64,000 bases of DNA, from assembly GCF_907165205.1 (NCBI RefSeq), contig NC_058191.1:4900501-4964500 (forward strand), written 5' to 3'. Under the pieces are notes generated by a model. It saw only the letters and a program-made list of their open reading frames with translations, was not told the origin of the DNA and ran no database searches. The translations under genes and the position numbers were made by a program. Below are positions 10,396-20,002 of the stretch, one piece after another. Position 1 is the first letter of the stretch, and each line of letters opens with the position of its first letter. This DNA comes from Coccinella septempunctata. Lineage: Eukaryota; Arthropoda; Insecta; Coleoptera; Coccinellidae.

Positions 10396-12115
10396 TTAGC
10401 TTTCATTTTTGGAAACCCCTCAGGTAACGTCGGCGTCGGTCAGAAACGGTTTCGCATGAATATTGCTGATGCAACTGTTTACTGTGGAGATATAGAAATA
10501 ATATATTTATATATATTGGTAAACATCCATATATTCAAACCGGAATTATTTGTGCTATTCCTAATTTAATATTCAAATCAAATCAAATATTCGTGAAAAT
10601 TCGGCCAAAAATTAGTTTCTCGTATGTACACATGTATTGAAAAATGTAACGAGGAAAACACTCCAAAACTCGGTTTGGAATACTGGTTTCTTTATAATAA
10701 TAAAATATGTTGAAAGTATGTAGTAAAAATTGATAGAAAGATTTTACGAAATTTTTTCCACTATAAGAAATCAATTCCCTGATTGAAGAATGAAAAATTT
10801 TTTTTTAGAACAGAGAAACCTGGAATTAAAACAATAAACAATATGGGATTTCAAAAATATGAAATTGAAGCAATAAAACTTACTTTACCTTAAGAACTAT
10901 ATTTCCACTCGAATTAGAAGTACAAAGATAAATAAAAATTGTTCATTAACACAAACACTGTATAGTTCTTCACAATAATGTCTTATAATGAAATGCTAAT
11001 AGAACGAATACGGAATACCATCAACACTATTACTATTTGAATCTTGCTTAGGGTTTTGAATATGACCACAGCCGTCTTCCTTTAGAAGGCTGAAGGCTGT
11101 GATTTGACTAATTCTAATATTTAGCACTAAGAAATGCCAAACAAGTGTCTTGCACTTGCACTCCTCTATCGAGGGTTGCATGTACCTAGAGTTCAAAGGG
11201 ACGCCGCAAACTTTATTGCCACCATTACGGGAATTTATTGTAGGCAAATAGGAATAATGAGTATGCGGATCATTTGCCCTGATATTCTGATCTCATCATA
11301 AGTTGTCGTATCAGAAAACAAGGAGAACATTTTTCGTTCATATTCACCCTTGTACATAATAATAACTGTTTTATTACCTACCTTTATCTGAACCAACAAC
11401 ACAAATATCATCTTTTGTTCTTCAAAAATCCCTAGTTACACGAGCCCAACAATCTCTCAACATGACATATTGTTTTATTGCTCTTGAGTCTTGTTAAAAA
11501 ATTATGTATTATAATCAGAACAGTGATTGCGGGAATTTAGACAATTATCTTCCTTTTCAAATCTTTATTTGAAAACTGGCCGATGTTTCGGAGACAAATT
11601 TCTCCTTTTTCAAGGCACTGTTCTGATTATTGATTTCATGGATGCAAATACTAACAATTATGTATTATACTACACAATGTCAGGCATCACTATTCAAATG
11701 ATCTTGATCTCTTACGAAACATTCAACATCAGTAATTAAATTAGTTAGTGAACAATCAAACTTATTATATGGCAAATTTATGAACCTCAGGTGGAACATC
11801 ATAGTCGGTGCAATTGACCAACCAGTCAGACTGCGTGACAATATATATTGCTCTATAGTATATCCAAATCCAAGAGGCCAGCGGTAAACATTACAGCATG
11901 TAGTGATCACGCGTCAAGAACGTGATAACGCAGAGGTATACTAATAAATTGAATTCCGAGAGCGTTATATTTTAAAACTTTTTGAGTGTTCCAGTTCCGG
12001 TGAAAAATATGTATGCTTATCTTAGAGTCTCAGTAATGAACAATTAATCTAAAGTTCTCACTTTAATAAATACTATGTATATAAATGTGTAACAATATTT
12101 TTTTTGTGAAAGTGA
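10396..12115. other. AT-rich spacer
   Basis: No recognisable gene, RNA or clear repeat was seen. Frames up to about 80 codons occur (for example near 11000-11250, minus), but none has recognisable domains. Confidence 0.5.
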
Positions 12116-13800
12116 CTACCCCGTAGTGTCGTCAGAAGATGCAGAACTTTCCTCTAAGTTGACGATGACTGTTGTTATATCATCCATAATATTATCCAGT
12201 TTCCACATGTCTACCTCAACTTTTTGTTTGACATGTTTCACGCACTTTCTCCATCTTTCGGAAGTAACCCGTGAGAGAGCCTCTTGAAAAAGATTTTGGA
12301 CGTCAGCCATTTTAAATGTGGTGTTTTTATTTGACACAAAATTCTTGACATCGGCCCAAATCAATTCAATAGGGTTCAGTTCGCAGTGGTAGGGCGGTAA
12401 TCTAAGTACAATAATATTTTGGGCCTTTGCGGTTTCATCCACGATGTATTTTTCAAAGTTTTCTTTGTTCTGCCTGACTATCTGCAACTATTGCGCTTTT
12501 ATGAGGTCAGGGGTGAAATCAATATTTTTCTCCCTCAACCATTGTTGGATATCACTCTTTCTGAATTGTGAATTAGGAATTTTTTCCATTTTCCTTGAAT
12601 TGTAAGGAGCATTATCTAAAACTACTATAGAATTTTCCTCCAATTTAGGAAGTATACCCTCGACCACTTTTCGAAGGACTGACCATCCATTTCTTCATGG
12701 TAGTCACCAGTTTTTTTGGATTGGAAAGTCCAGAGTCCTCCAGTTAAAAAACCAGTGTCACTGTCAATATGACACACTATAATTCTTTTCCCTTTTCCAC
12801 CTAAAAGGTACTTACATCAAGTTTCACAAAACTTTGATTGCTCGATCAACGATTTGGCATTCGATTTCCCGAAGGAAATCATTGAAACTTTCATATTTCC
12901 GAATATATTGGAGGAGTAGCAGTTGAGAATCATCAAATGGGGGTGTATAGATAATTATTTGGTGCAAGAATGATATTCAGAATGCTTATGACCAACTTAT
13001 CGACTGAAAACTAATTGACGTTCATCCGTCAATCGATCGTTGATTCTCTGATCAAGCTTTATGAAACCGAGGGTTAAACTCAAAATTCAAGACCTACCCA
13101 GACGGATTTTTAATCCAGTAGATAATCCAGCAAGTAGCGCTTGCCGAGAAGATGTAACTGTTTTATCGGTCCACACTTTGGATTTAGTATGACCGGCATT
13201 TACCCAAGTTTCATCCAAGCAGTAAATCTTCCTGTTTTCATCACGGAAGGTCCTAATTTTCGTGAGATAGTTTCTTCTCCAACATTTAATGTCGTCACGG
13301 TTCATTAAAAAACTGTTGCGTTTGCGACGTCCATATTTGAAATTAAGTTTTTTCAATATTATAGAGAAGGTACTCTTCTTAAAATTTGGCAGGTTCGAGT
13401 CTTCATTAACTATTTTTAATACTTTCTCTATAGTCGGGTGTTCATTTCTGAAGAAAAACTCGTGAACTTTTCGCCGTATTACATTTTTATCGAAATCTGA
13501 TAAGGACTCCCATTTGGTGGTCCGATTTTGATTTGTTGCCGGCTGTGATAGAACACCGGAATTTATGTATTCGGAAATAATTCTCCTAACACTTCGAGCT
13601 CCAATGCCAAGTCTCTCAGCAACTCGGAGTTCTACGTCCTTTAAACACATTCCTGCATTTTGAATAATCTCAATTTTATAAGTATTCAAAATCATATCTT
13701 TTATCTCGGCACTGAAGTGTCGTTTCAGACGTCTCTTTTTTGGAGGACTTAAGTCAACACGCGATTCCTCAGCAGTATCAGTACTTGACATTATCTTAAA
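12116..13800 (-). pseudogene. Broken DDE transposase of the IS630-Tc1-mariner group, DD82E spacing
   Basis: The N-terminal part reads from MSSTDTAEESRVDLSPPKKR (about 13792), then helix-turn-helix-like segments (VAERLGIGARSVRRIISEY) and the first catalytic Asp in IYCLDETWVN (about 13230). After an inserted MITE the protein resumes with GGKGKRIIVCHIDSDTGFL, gives the second Asp in VVLDNAPYNSRKME (codon 12614-12616), meets a stop near 12490, and ends with the Glu in ELNPIELIWADVKN (codon 12365-12367). The two last residues are 83 codons apart in one frame, so 82 lie between them. Usual Tc1/mariner spacing is 34 to 41. The stop, the MITE and further damage near 12690 show that it is inactive. 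Confidence 0.8.
12805..13092. mobile_element. MITE inserted in the DD82E transposase relic
   Basis: Transposase coding similarity stops at about 13095 and resumes at about 12800. The inserted DNA has inverted ends: GTTTCACAAAACTTTGATTG near 12821 and AAGCTTTATGAAACC near 13056. The words ATCAACGATT and AATCGATCGTTGAT extend the pairing. Related ends occur in the element at 37739-38247. Confidence 0.75.
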
Positions 13801-13998
13801 TGCTTGTAACTTGAATAACTTGCTACAACTATAAACCAATTTACGAAAGAAAAAGCAATGAATGATCTCTGCAGTTCTGCACAACAATTCGCATACAATC
13901 AATGAATCAAACGTAATGCGGTTCTGCATTACTCCCACCTGCAAACATGGCGTTCCTGAAGCTTTGACCAATAAGAGGAGTACCTTAAATAATATCAC

Positions 13999-14871
13999 GC
14001 GTTAGTCAGTTTGTTTACGCTGGCCTCTCGGATTTGGATAGACTATAGTTCTAGTATTATTCATTAACTTATCAAACTTCGAAATATTCCTAAGTTTGAT
14101 ACCTTGGAACGTTCCATCAGAGAACAGCAGTTGACGTCGGGAATATTCATTCACATATTCATTGGGAACTAATTCACTTAAAATTGCAACCCACGTATTC
14201 TATCGATCTCGAATCTCTTTATTCTCCAGTTTACTTTCCCAATTTCCAAATTTAAAAGTTCTTTCTTAAATCTGGTAACAATGCTTTCTATCTTGTTCTT
14301 ATGAGGATGATTATCACGAAACAATGAGTACACACTTAACTTCATTACATATATGACTAGGAAAAATGTTTTTCTTACGACAGCGCAATAAAAAAAAATT
14401 CTGTTATTTATGGCAAATACAAGCTTCTTGTTGTCCTTAGCCCATGAAATGCTAGACCACTCCAATCCCAAAGATGATCAAAATCTGGTTGTAGAAACCC
14501 AAATCAAACCAGTTGACCAGTATTGAATCAGTAATATGTTTCTCGTTCCAACAATAATATTAGAGGTGAATATCGGCACAAGGAACATGAAATTAAAACA
14601 CTTATTTTCTCAGCGAAGTTTCGGAAATTTTATTTCCTTCATAAGGCTACAACAAAAAGTAATTGTTACATTTGTTACCAAGGATTCTGGTTGAGTCAGA
14701 AAACAACAAAAAGGTCTAGAATATAAAAAAACAGGTCAAAAAGTATAAAAACTAATATATGAATAATATAATAATAATATAATAACTGAATGACTGAAAA
14801 GAAGGAATAAAATTTTTTTTGGATAAATTATGTGAAAACGAAACATCGAAAAAAAACTGACATACAATAGG
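13999..14871. other. AT-rich spacer
   Basis: No gene was recognised. A 97-codon minus-strand frame at 14178-14471 has no identifiable domain. Confidence 0.4.
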
Positions 14872-15455
14872 CAATACTCCTTCTGACGAAAATGATGTAT
14901 TATTTATGAAATATCTTTGAAACGTCACATTTTGAAATAACCATTTCAACCGTTTCCCAAAAAAATTATTTTAAGCACTTAAAAATGAAAAATAAAAATG
15001 GGTATTTAAAGTTTAAAGCGTTTTGTGAGAATTGCACAAGCTAGCAACATCGACTGAAATATGCCTTGATAATAAAGAACAACAAATGCATTATCTTGAT
15101 GAGATAGACAAAGATGGCTGTCTATGAAGTCTGCGACGAACGAGGAAGGTCGTTAAATTTTATGGGATTTTTATGGCAGGTTGCAGTTGAAGCTCGCCAG
15201 TAAGTACGCGCCTGTAGATCAACAGCTGTTATTTTATACACAAGCTGATCGGACATTGTTCTTTTCATTGTCTTATAGGCGCTGTTGCCGAATCGTAAAC
15301 TCGGAACCAAGCGATTTAAATTTTAAAACCCCATATTTAAAGGATGATTTTGAATAGTTTCCGCGGTGAATTTGAAAAAAATCATGAATGAAACTCATTA
15401 TTCAGTACACACTTGCATATGCAGTGATAACCAAAATTGAGAAGAATTCCACATT
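14872..15455. repeat. Dispersed repeat family E, copy 1
   Basis: A unit of about 580 bp is shared with 53836-54418 (same orientation) and with 22262-23648 (opposite orientation, interrupted). It runs from ATACTCCTTCTGACGAAAATG to GCATATGCAGTGATAACC. All three copies keep a short frame (FGNSAYKTMKRTMSDQ, YKITAVD, QARTYWRAS) on the same strand of the unit. No transposase or reverse transcriptase is recognisable. Confidence 0.85.
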
Positions 15456-15466
15456 GTGTAAAAACA

Positions 15467-15850
15467 TCATAGTTAAAATCATATACATACATATAAAACT
15501 CATCCCATCAGAACACTCGTAAAAATTACATACAGATTTCATAAAAAATATTCAAGAGGAATATTCCGTGAATCCAAAGCAAAGCAACATTCAAATTCGG
15601 CACGATCGCACAATGAAGTCCATTAGTGGTCCAGGCTAGGCGTGCTGAATTTTGTTTTGGATTCACGGAATTTTCACCGAAGATTTCAAGAGAAACCAAT
15701 TTCTCAAAAACTGTTGAAAAAATTCGAACCAAATTTTGAAATCACAAAGTTTTCGAATTGAGACGCCGTAGTTGAATTTCAGATAGTGTTAGACTGAAGG
15801 AAATCAACATACATACAGCGGAGCAATTTGCCGATCAAATCTAAGGAAAA
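15467..15850. repeat. Left edge of H2B duplicon 2 with an inserted hairpin
   Basis: CATAGTTAAAATCATATACA at 15467 equals 8411 beside copy 1, marking the left edge of the duplicated block. In copy 2 about 335 extra bases sit between CATCAGAA and TAGCAACAGAC. The extra DNA contains an inverted pair, ATTCCGTGAATCCAAAGC (about 15565) and TTTTGGATTCACGGAAT (about 15655), like a small hairpin MITE. Confidence 0.7.
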
Positions 15851-15893
15851 TAGCAACAGACAAGTTACTAATTATCAGGAAGTACTAATTAGT

Positions 15894-15909
15894 GGTTCTG
15901 AAAAGAACC
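15894..15909 (-). terminator. Histone mRNA 3' stem-loop, H2B copy 2
   Basis: The same 16-nt GGTTCTTTTCAGAACC is present about 30 nt after the stop of the second H2B, unchanged from copy 1, which supports both genes being expressed. Confidence 0.92.
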
Positions 15910-15937
15910 TATTGGGTTGAAACGTATTTGTTCCACT

Positions 15938-16309
15938 TCATTTTGAACTAGTGTACTTGGTGACTGCTTTGGTACCTTCGCTGACTGCGTGCTTAGCCAG
16001 CTCGCCAGGTAAGAGAAGCCGTACCGCAGTCTGAATTTCCCTGCTGGTAATCGTAGAACGTTTATTGTAGTGAGCCAGTCTGCTCGCTTCAGCAGCGATA
16101 CGTTCGAAAATATCATTCACAAAACTGTTCATGATACTCATAGCTTTGCTGGAAATACCGGTATCGGGATGCACTTGTTTCAACACCTTGTAAATGTAGA
16201 TGGCGTAACTTTCTTTCCTCTTCCGTTTCTTCTTCTTGTCGGTCTTGGAAATATTTTTCTGGGCCTTGCCCGCCTTTTTAGCTGCTTTACCGCTAGTTTT
16301 CGGAGGCAT
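15938..16309 (-). CDS. H2B: Histone H2B, copy 2 (replication-dependent)
   Basis: A complete intronless 123-codon frame encodes a protein identical to the product of 8547-8918, with the full histone fold and the AVTKYTSSK tail. The roughly three nucleotide differences I saw within the coding sequence are all synonymous (for example one Lys codon and one Leu codon). The TATA-like box and the 3' stem-loop are also conserved. The copy sits 7391 bp from copy 1 in the same orientation, as part of a duplicated block that includes the downstream hAT-like element. Selection on the protein, recent duplication or gene conversion could each explain the identity; the higher divergence of flanking DNA argues for conversion. 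No partner histone gene is adjacent. Confidence 0.98.
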   Translation of the reverse strand: MPPKTSGKAAKKAGKAQKNISKTDKKKKRKRKESYAIYIYKVLKQVHPDTGISSKAMSIMNSFVNDIFERIAAEASRLAHYNKRSTITSREIQTAVRLLLPGELAKHAVSEGTKAVTKYTSSK

Positions 16310-16403
16310 CGTAGTGTCGATAAATTGATATCAAATAATAGGGTTTTCTTACCGACACAAATTATTAGATAGGAAAATCTCACATTTTTGGCTCCGCCCA
16401 TGA

Positions 16404-16412
16404 GTTATATAC
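16404..16412 (-). promoter_or_regulatory. TATA-like box of H2B copy 2
   Basis: GTATATAAC on the minus strand lies at the same offset from the start codon as in copy 1. The promoter-side sequence 16310-16615 is nearly identical to 8919-9224. Confidence 0.6.
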
Positions 16413-17037
16413 ATTATATATATTTGATTATTTTTAATCGGTACACATGTGAAAATTCAATTAAGATGAAATGTCCGTAGATACTAAAATTTTAATGAAT
16501 CTGTTCTCAAATGATATTCAATTAACAAATTTCTACAGAATGCAGAGGATTTTCTGTGAATTCAGTAATAACAGTAGGTACCTAATATAAACTGGACCTG
16601 TACTTAATTACCCACGTGCTTGTAGGCACCCTCTTTCACAAATGTTTCATTCTGTATCACAGATGCCATAAAACTATAATAAAATCTACAACTTTGTCGG
16701 CATTCTCTGTAACAGTTACGGTTCTTTTTATGGGGCTTCTTTCAAAGAAGTTAATCTTTGCTTCTTTGACGCCTCCTGCCGAATATCTGGAATATTGTTG
16801 GGGCTTCTTTGATTCTCAACAAATGATAATTGTTATTTTCATATGCAGTTTCTTTATAACTAAACTAACAGAAATTATGAATAAGTTGAAATTTCCAGAA
16901 TGACCTTCATAAATATCAAAATGCAATTGAAATTAGCTTAACCCAAATTTTTTGGCCTGTGATCTGAAAATATGCTCCGGAAACCACCCCAGTTCAATAT
17001 TCCAACAATTTTGGCTTTTCCAAACTAGTTGGTTTAT

Positions 17038-17753
17038 AGTATGGTGACCAGACGTCCATCATTATGACGGACAACAACGCCTGAAGCCCTATTCTCATTC
17101 CACAGAGTAATGCACAACCATTGTATCAATATTATTATATTCTCGTTTTTGTGTGTTATAAACTTTTATTATTTTTCTGTTTACAATGAATTATTATTTT
17201 TAAACACCATACGCATATACACCATAGCATATACAGGGTGAGTCTTTGACTCGTATAAATATTTTACATTAGATTCTTGAGGTCCAAAGAAAAACTTTTT
17301 TTCCTTACCACTTTGGCTCGGTTTAAAAGTTACAGGTTGTTGAAAACATAAAAAATGTTATTTTTATAGTTCTCCCAAACGGTTTTATCGAAAGATAAGA
17401 ATTTCGAAATATAGTTTCCGAGTAATTTGACGTTCAAAAATAAAAAATATGTATGAAATTAGAAAAATTTGGTACTTTGACCGAATGCAACTCTTTTTAA
17501 AAGATCCACAGATGTGTAGTATCAAAGAATTAGCTATAATAGTTATTCTGAAGGTTATTTTGTTTTACTAGGGGTGGCACTGCTCATTATGGAACCTAAA
17601 AAATGGTACAGGAAAAAAGTGTTTCTTTTAACCTCAAGAATCTACTGTTAAAATATTTTTACGATTCAAAGACTCGCCCTGTATATACAATGTATAAATA
17701 TATACACATTCACCAGGTCCGTCCGTCATTGAACTGGGGATAATCTGGTCAGC
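17038..17753 (+). mobile_element. hAT-like element copy 3
   Basis: It begins AGTATGGTGACCAGACG and ends TCTGGTCAGC, with the same internal MITE as copies 1 and 2. It shares its left flank with copy 2, so it is the duplicated counterpart of that insertion. By eye it differs from copy 2 at about 8 of the first 90 positions, much more than the adjoining H2B block. Confidence 0.8.
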
Positions 17754-17798
17754 AAAGATTATAGAGAATTATAGAGAATTATACTCTATAATCTTTGC
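17752..17798. repeat. Short palindrome at the end of hAT-like copy 3
   Basis: GCAAAGATTATAGAG (17752-17766) faces CTCTATAATCTTTGC (17784-17798). CTGGTCAGC occurs on both sides, so the element end is duplicated around a hairpin. Confidence 0.85.
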
Positions 17799-17799
17799 T

Positions 17800-19785
17800 G
17801 GTCAGCTTAAGATATGGTGTCTGTACTGTGGTATAACCGGATGTCGCTCTTCTATGAGAATATATTCGTTGAATGGATCAGTGTTCTAGTCTTCCCCAAT
17901 CACCCAGTATATATTTTTAGGATTTATTGCTGTTAATGACTGGTTATAAAATGTGCCACCCTATCTAGAAATTCGCCGTTTTCGGTGGAAATTTCAGGAA
18001 AAGGCAGACTTTCATTCTGGGAAGTGCTGCTGACAGGGAATTGACCTCAGTTGTTCTTTAGTTAGCTGATTAATTGTCGATAGTATTTCCTGATAAAGGG
18101 CGTATTTCTTTGTTGAGATTCCAGATAAAATTAACAATTCAAATATATTTACTATACGAGCTAACTTATCGCAAGTGCGCTGAAATACATACATCTCATG
18201 CACTTGCAATTAAGGATGATGATATTCGAAAAACTGCGATAATTAAAAATAGAGTTTAGATAACCTGTTCAAAAACAGATGAACCGAACAAAAGTAAATA
18301 AAACATCACACACATTAGAAGTACGTTGTTTGTACACAAGCTTGCAGTTCTGATTGAAATCTCAAGATTTAGAAATCACAAAAGGCAACCTCTTTTCATT
18401 TCCAAGGGTCAGGTCTCTGCCAAATTATTGGTTTCAGTGGAAGCAATTGAAGTCTCTCTGTGTTTCCGAGGATGGTCCTCCCACTTTTTATGAATAATTT
18501 CGTGTAGGTATAGGTACCCCTTTGAATACATTTTTAATTATCAAACAATATGTACTAATGTACTTAACACAGGTTAATGTAACAATTAGGCGTATGATGT
18601 AGGAGCTTACGGAATTATTTCAGTAAAAAAATTTAAATTTGTTTAAACAATAAGCTTTTAATACTGAAGGGCTTCTTTTCCATTGATATAAACATTCCTT
18701 TCCCCTCCCCATTTCGAAATCATATCTGAAACGAAAAACTAGGGCAGAAAACGAGGAGGAAAAAGTAAATGATACAGCCTTCAACAAATTGATTCGAAGA
18801 CTTGATGGTAACTAAAAAAAAAAATAACCATAAATTACTTGTTTTACAATTGCACTGTGAAGAATATCACCTCTGCGTCGAAAATCTCTTCAGTACTGAA
18901 ATTAATGTTTCAAATCTTGCTTCTGACCGGGAGGGTCTTTTGACCAGGTCCGGTCTTCCAAGTGATGATTCTCCAGTTCTTCAGTCGTTCTAGAAACGGT
19001 ACAGGACTCTTATATTGGGAAATCATCCATAGATATGTCCAGTGGTTATTCATTAGAAAATAGGAAAAAACGAGAAAGAAATTAAAAAAACTTCTGACAC
19101 TCCATTATGCATATTTGCTTGATTTTATTTCAACTAAGTACCTATAGTCTTCTTGGCGTTCCTGACTTGTGAAATTTCTGATGAGAGTAGATATTAATCC
19201 TGTTCAGGTTAAAAAACTTCCTTCAGAAGATATACATTCTACAGGTATGGAAGGAGTAAATTCCCAAAGCTTAACAGCTTCCAGACATGCCTGTTATAAT
19301 TCTTGGATGGAATACAAGTCTCTTATAATATTTTCATTTAATTCATCTGACTGAAGTAGTGTATAAAACAGACAATTGGGAACGCAACAAGATAATATAG
19401 AAGACGCTGGGAGACTGTTCCTATGTTTCGCTGTCACGCAGTAGCATCTTCAGAATTTGGTATTAAATTTCATACATTTACAATTACAACTACTTTCAGA
19501 AAAAATAAGTAATTTCCACGCAGTAATACAGTTAATTGCTATTTCAAGTATTACCAAAGTTTGAATCTTTTAATTTCGAATATTAATTTGGAACATTGAA
19601 AATCGAAATATTTTGGGAGCTTAATAATAAATAATGAAGCTTAGTATTTACGATTCGCAGCGTTAATCTCAACTATGATACGAAGGATATATTATTAGAT
19701 ATAGTAATTTTGTTATCTGAACTAATTAAATGATAGGTAATAATACTTTTCTTCATCCATTAATTTATTTTCATTAATTTTTCAG
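17800..19785. other. Spacer or 5' intron of the LRRC58-like gene
   Basis: No leucine-rich-repeat coding segment was found here, although the exon at 19786 requires an upstream exon. If the 5' exon lies before this window, the whole stretch and the H2B block are intronic. Short frames near 18074, 18802 and 19169 show no LRR pattern. Confidence 0.45.
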
Positions 19786-20002
19786 TATACAAATCTTGTC
19801 TCTGGGAGGAAACGAGATAGTCGAAGTGCCTAGTATTCTAGGTCAACTGACAAATTTACACATACTATCACTTTGTGATAACAAAATAGAAACATTACCA
19901 GCTCATATAGCCAACTTGCACAATTTGAAATCCCTCCAGTTACACAAAAACCGTTTGAAAGTCCTGCCTCCGGAAATCATAGCATTAAAAAACCTGACAG
20001 AG
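19786..20002 (+). CDS. LRRC58: LRRC58-like internal exon A
   Basis: The acceptor ATTTTTCAG ends at 19785 and the donor GTGAGT starts at 20003. The exon encodes three LRRs and ends on a codon boundary after LTE, which joins directly to LSLRDNP of the next exon. Confidence 0.92.
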
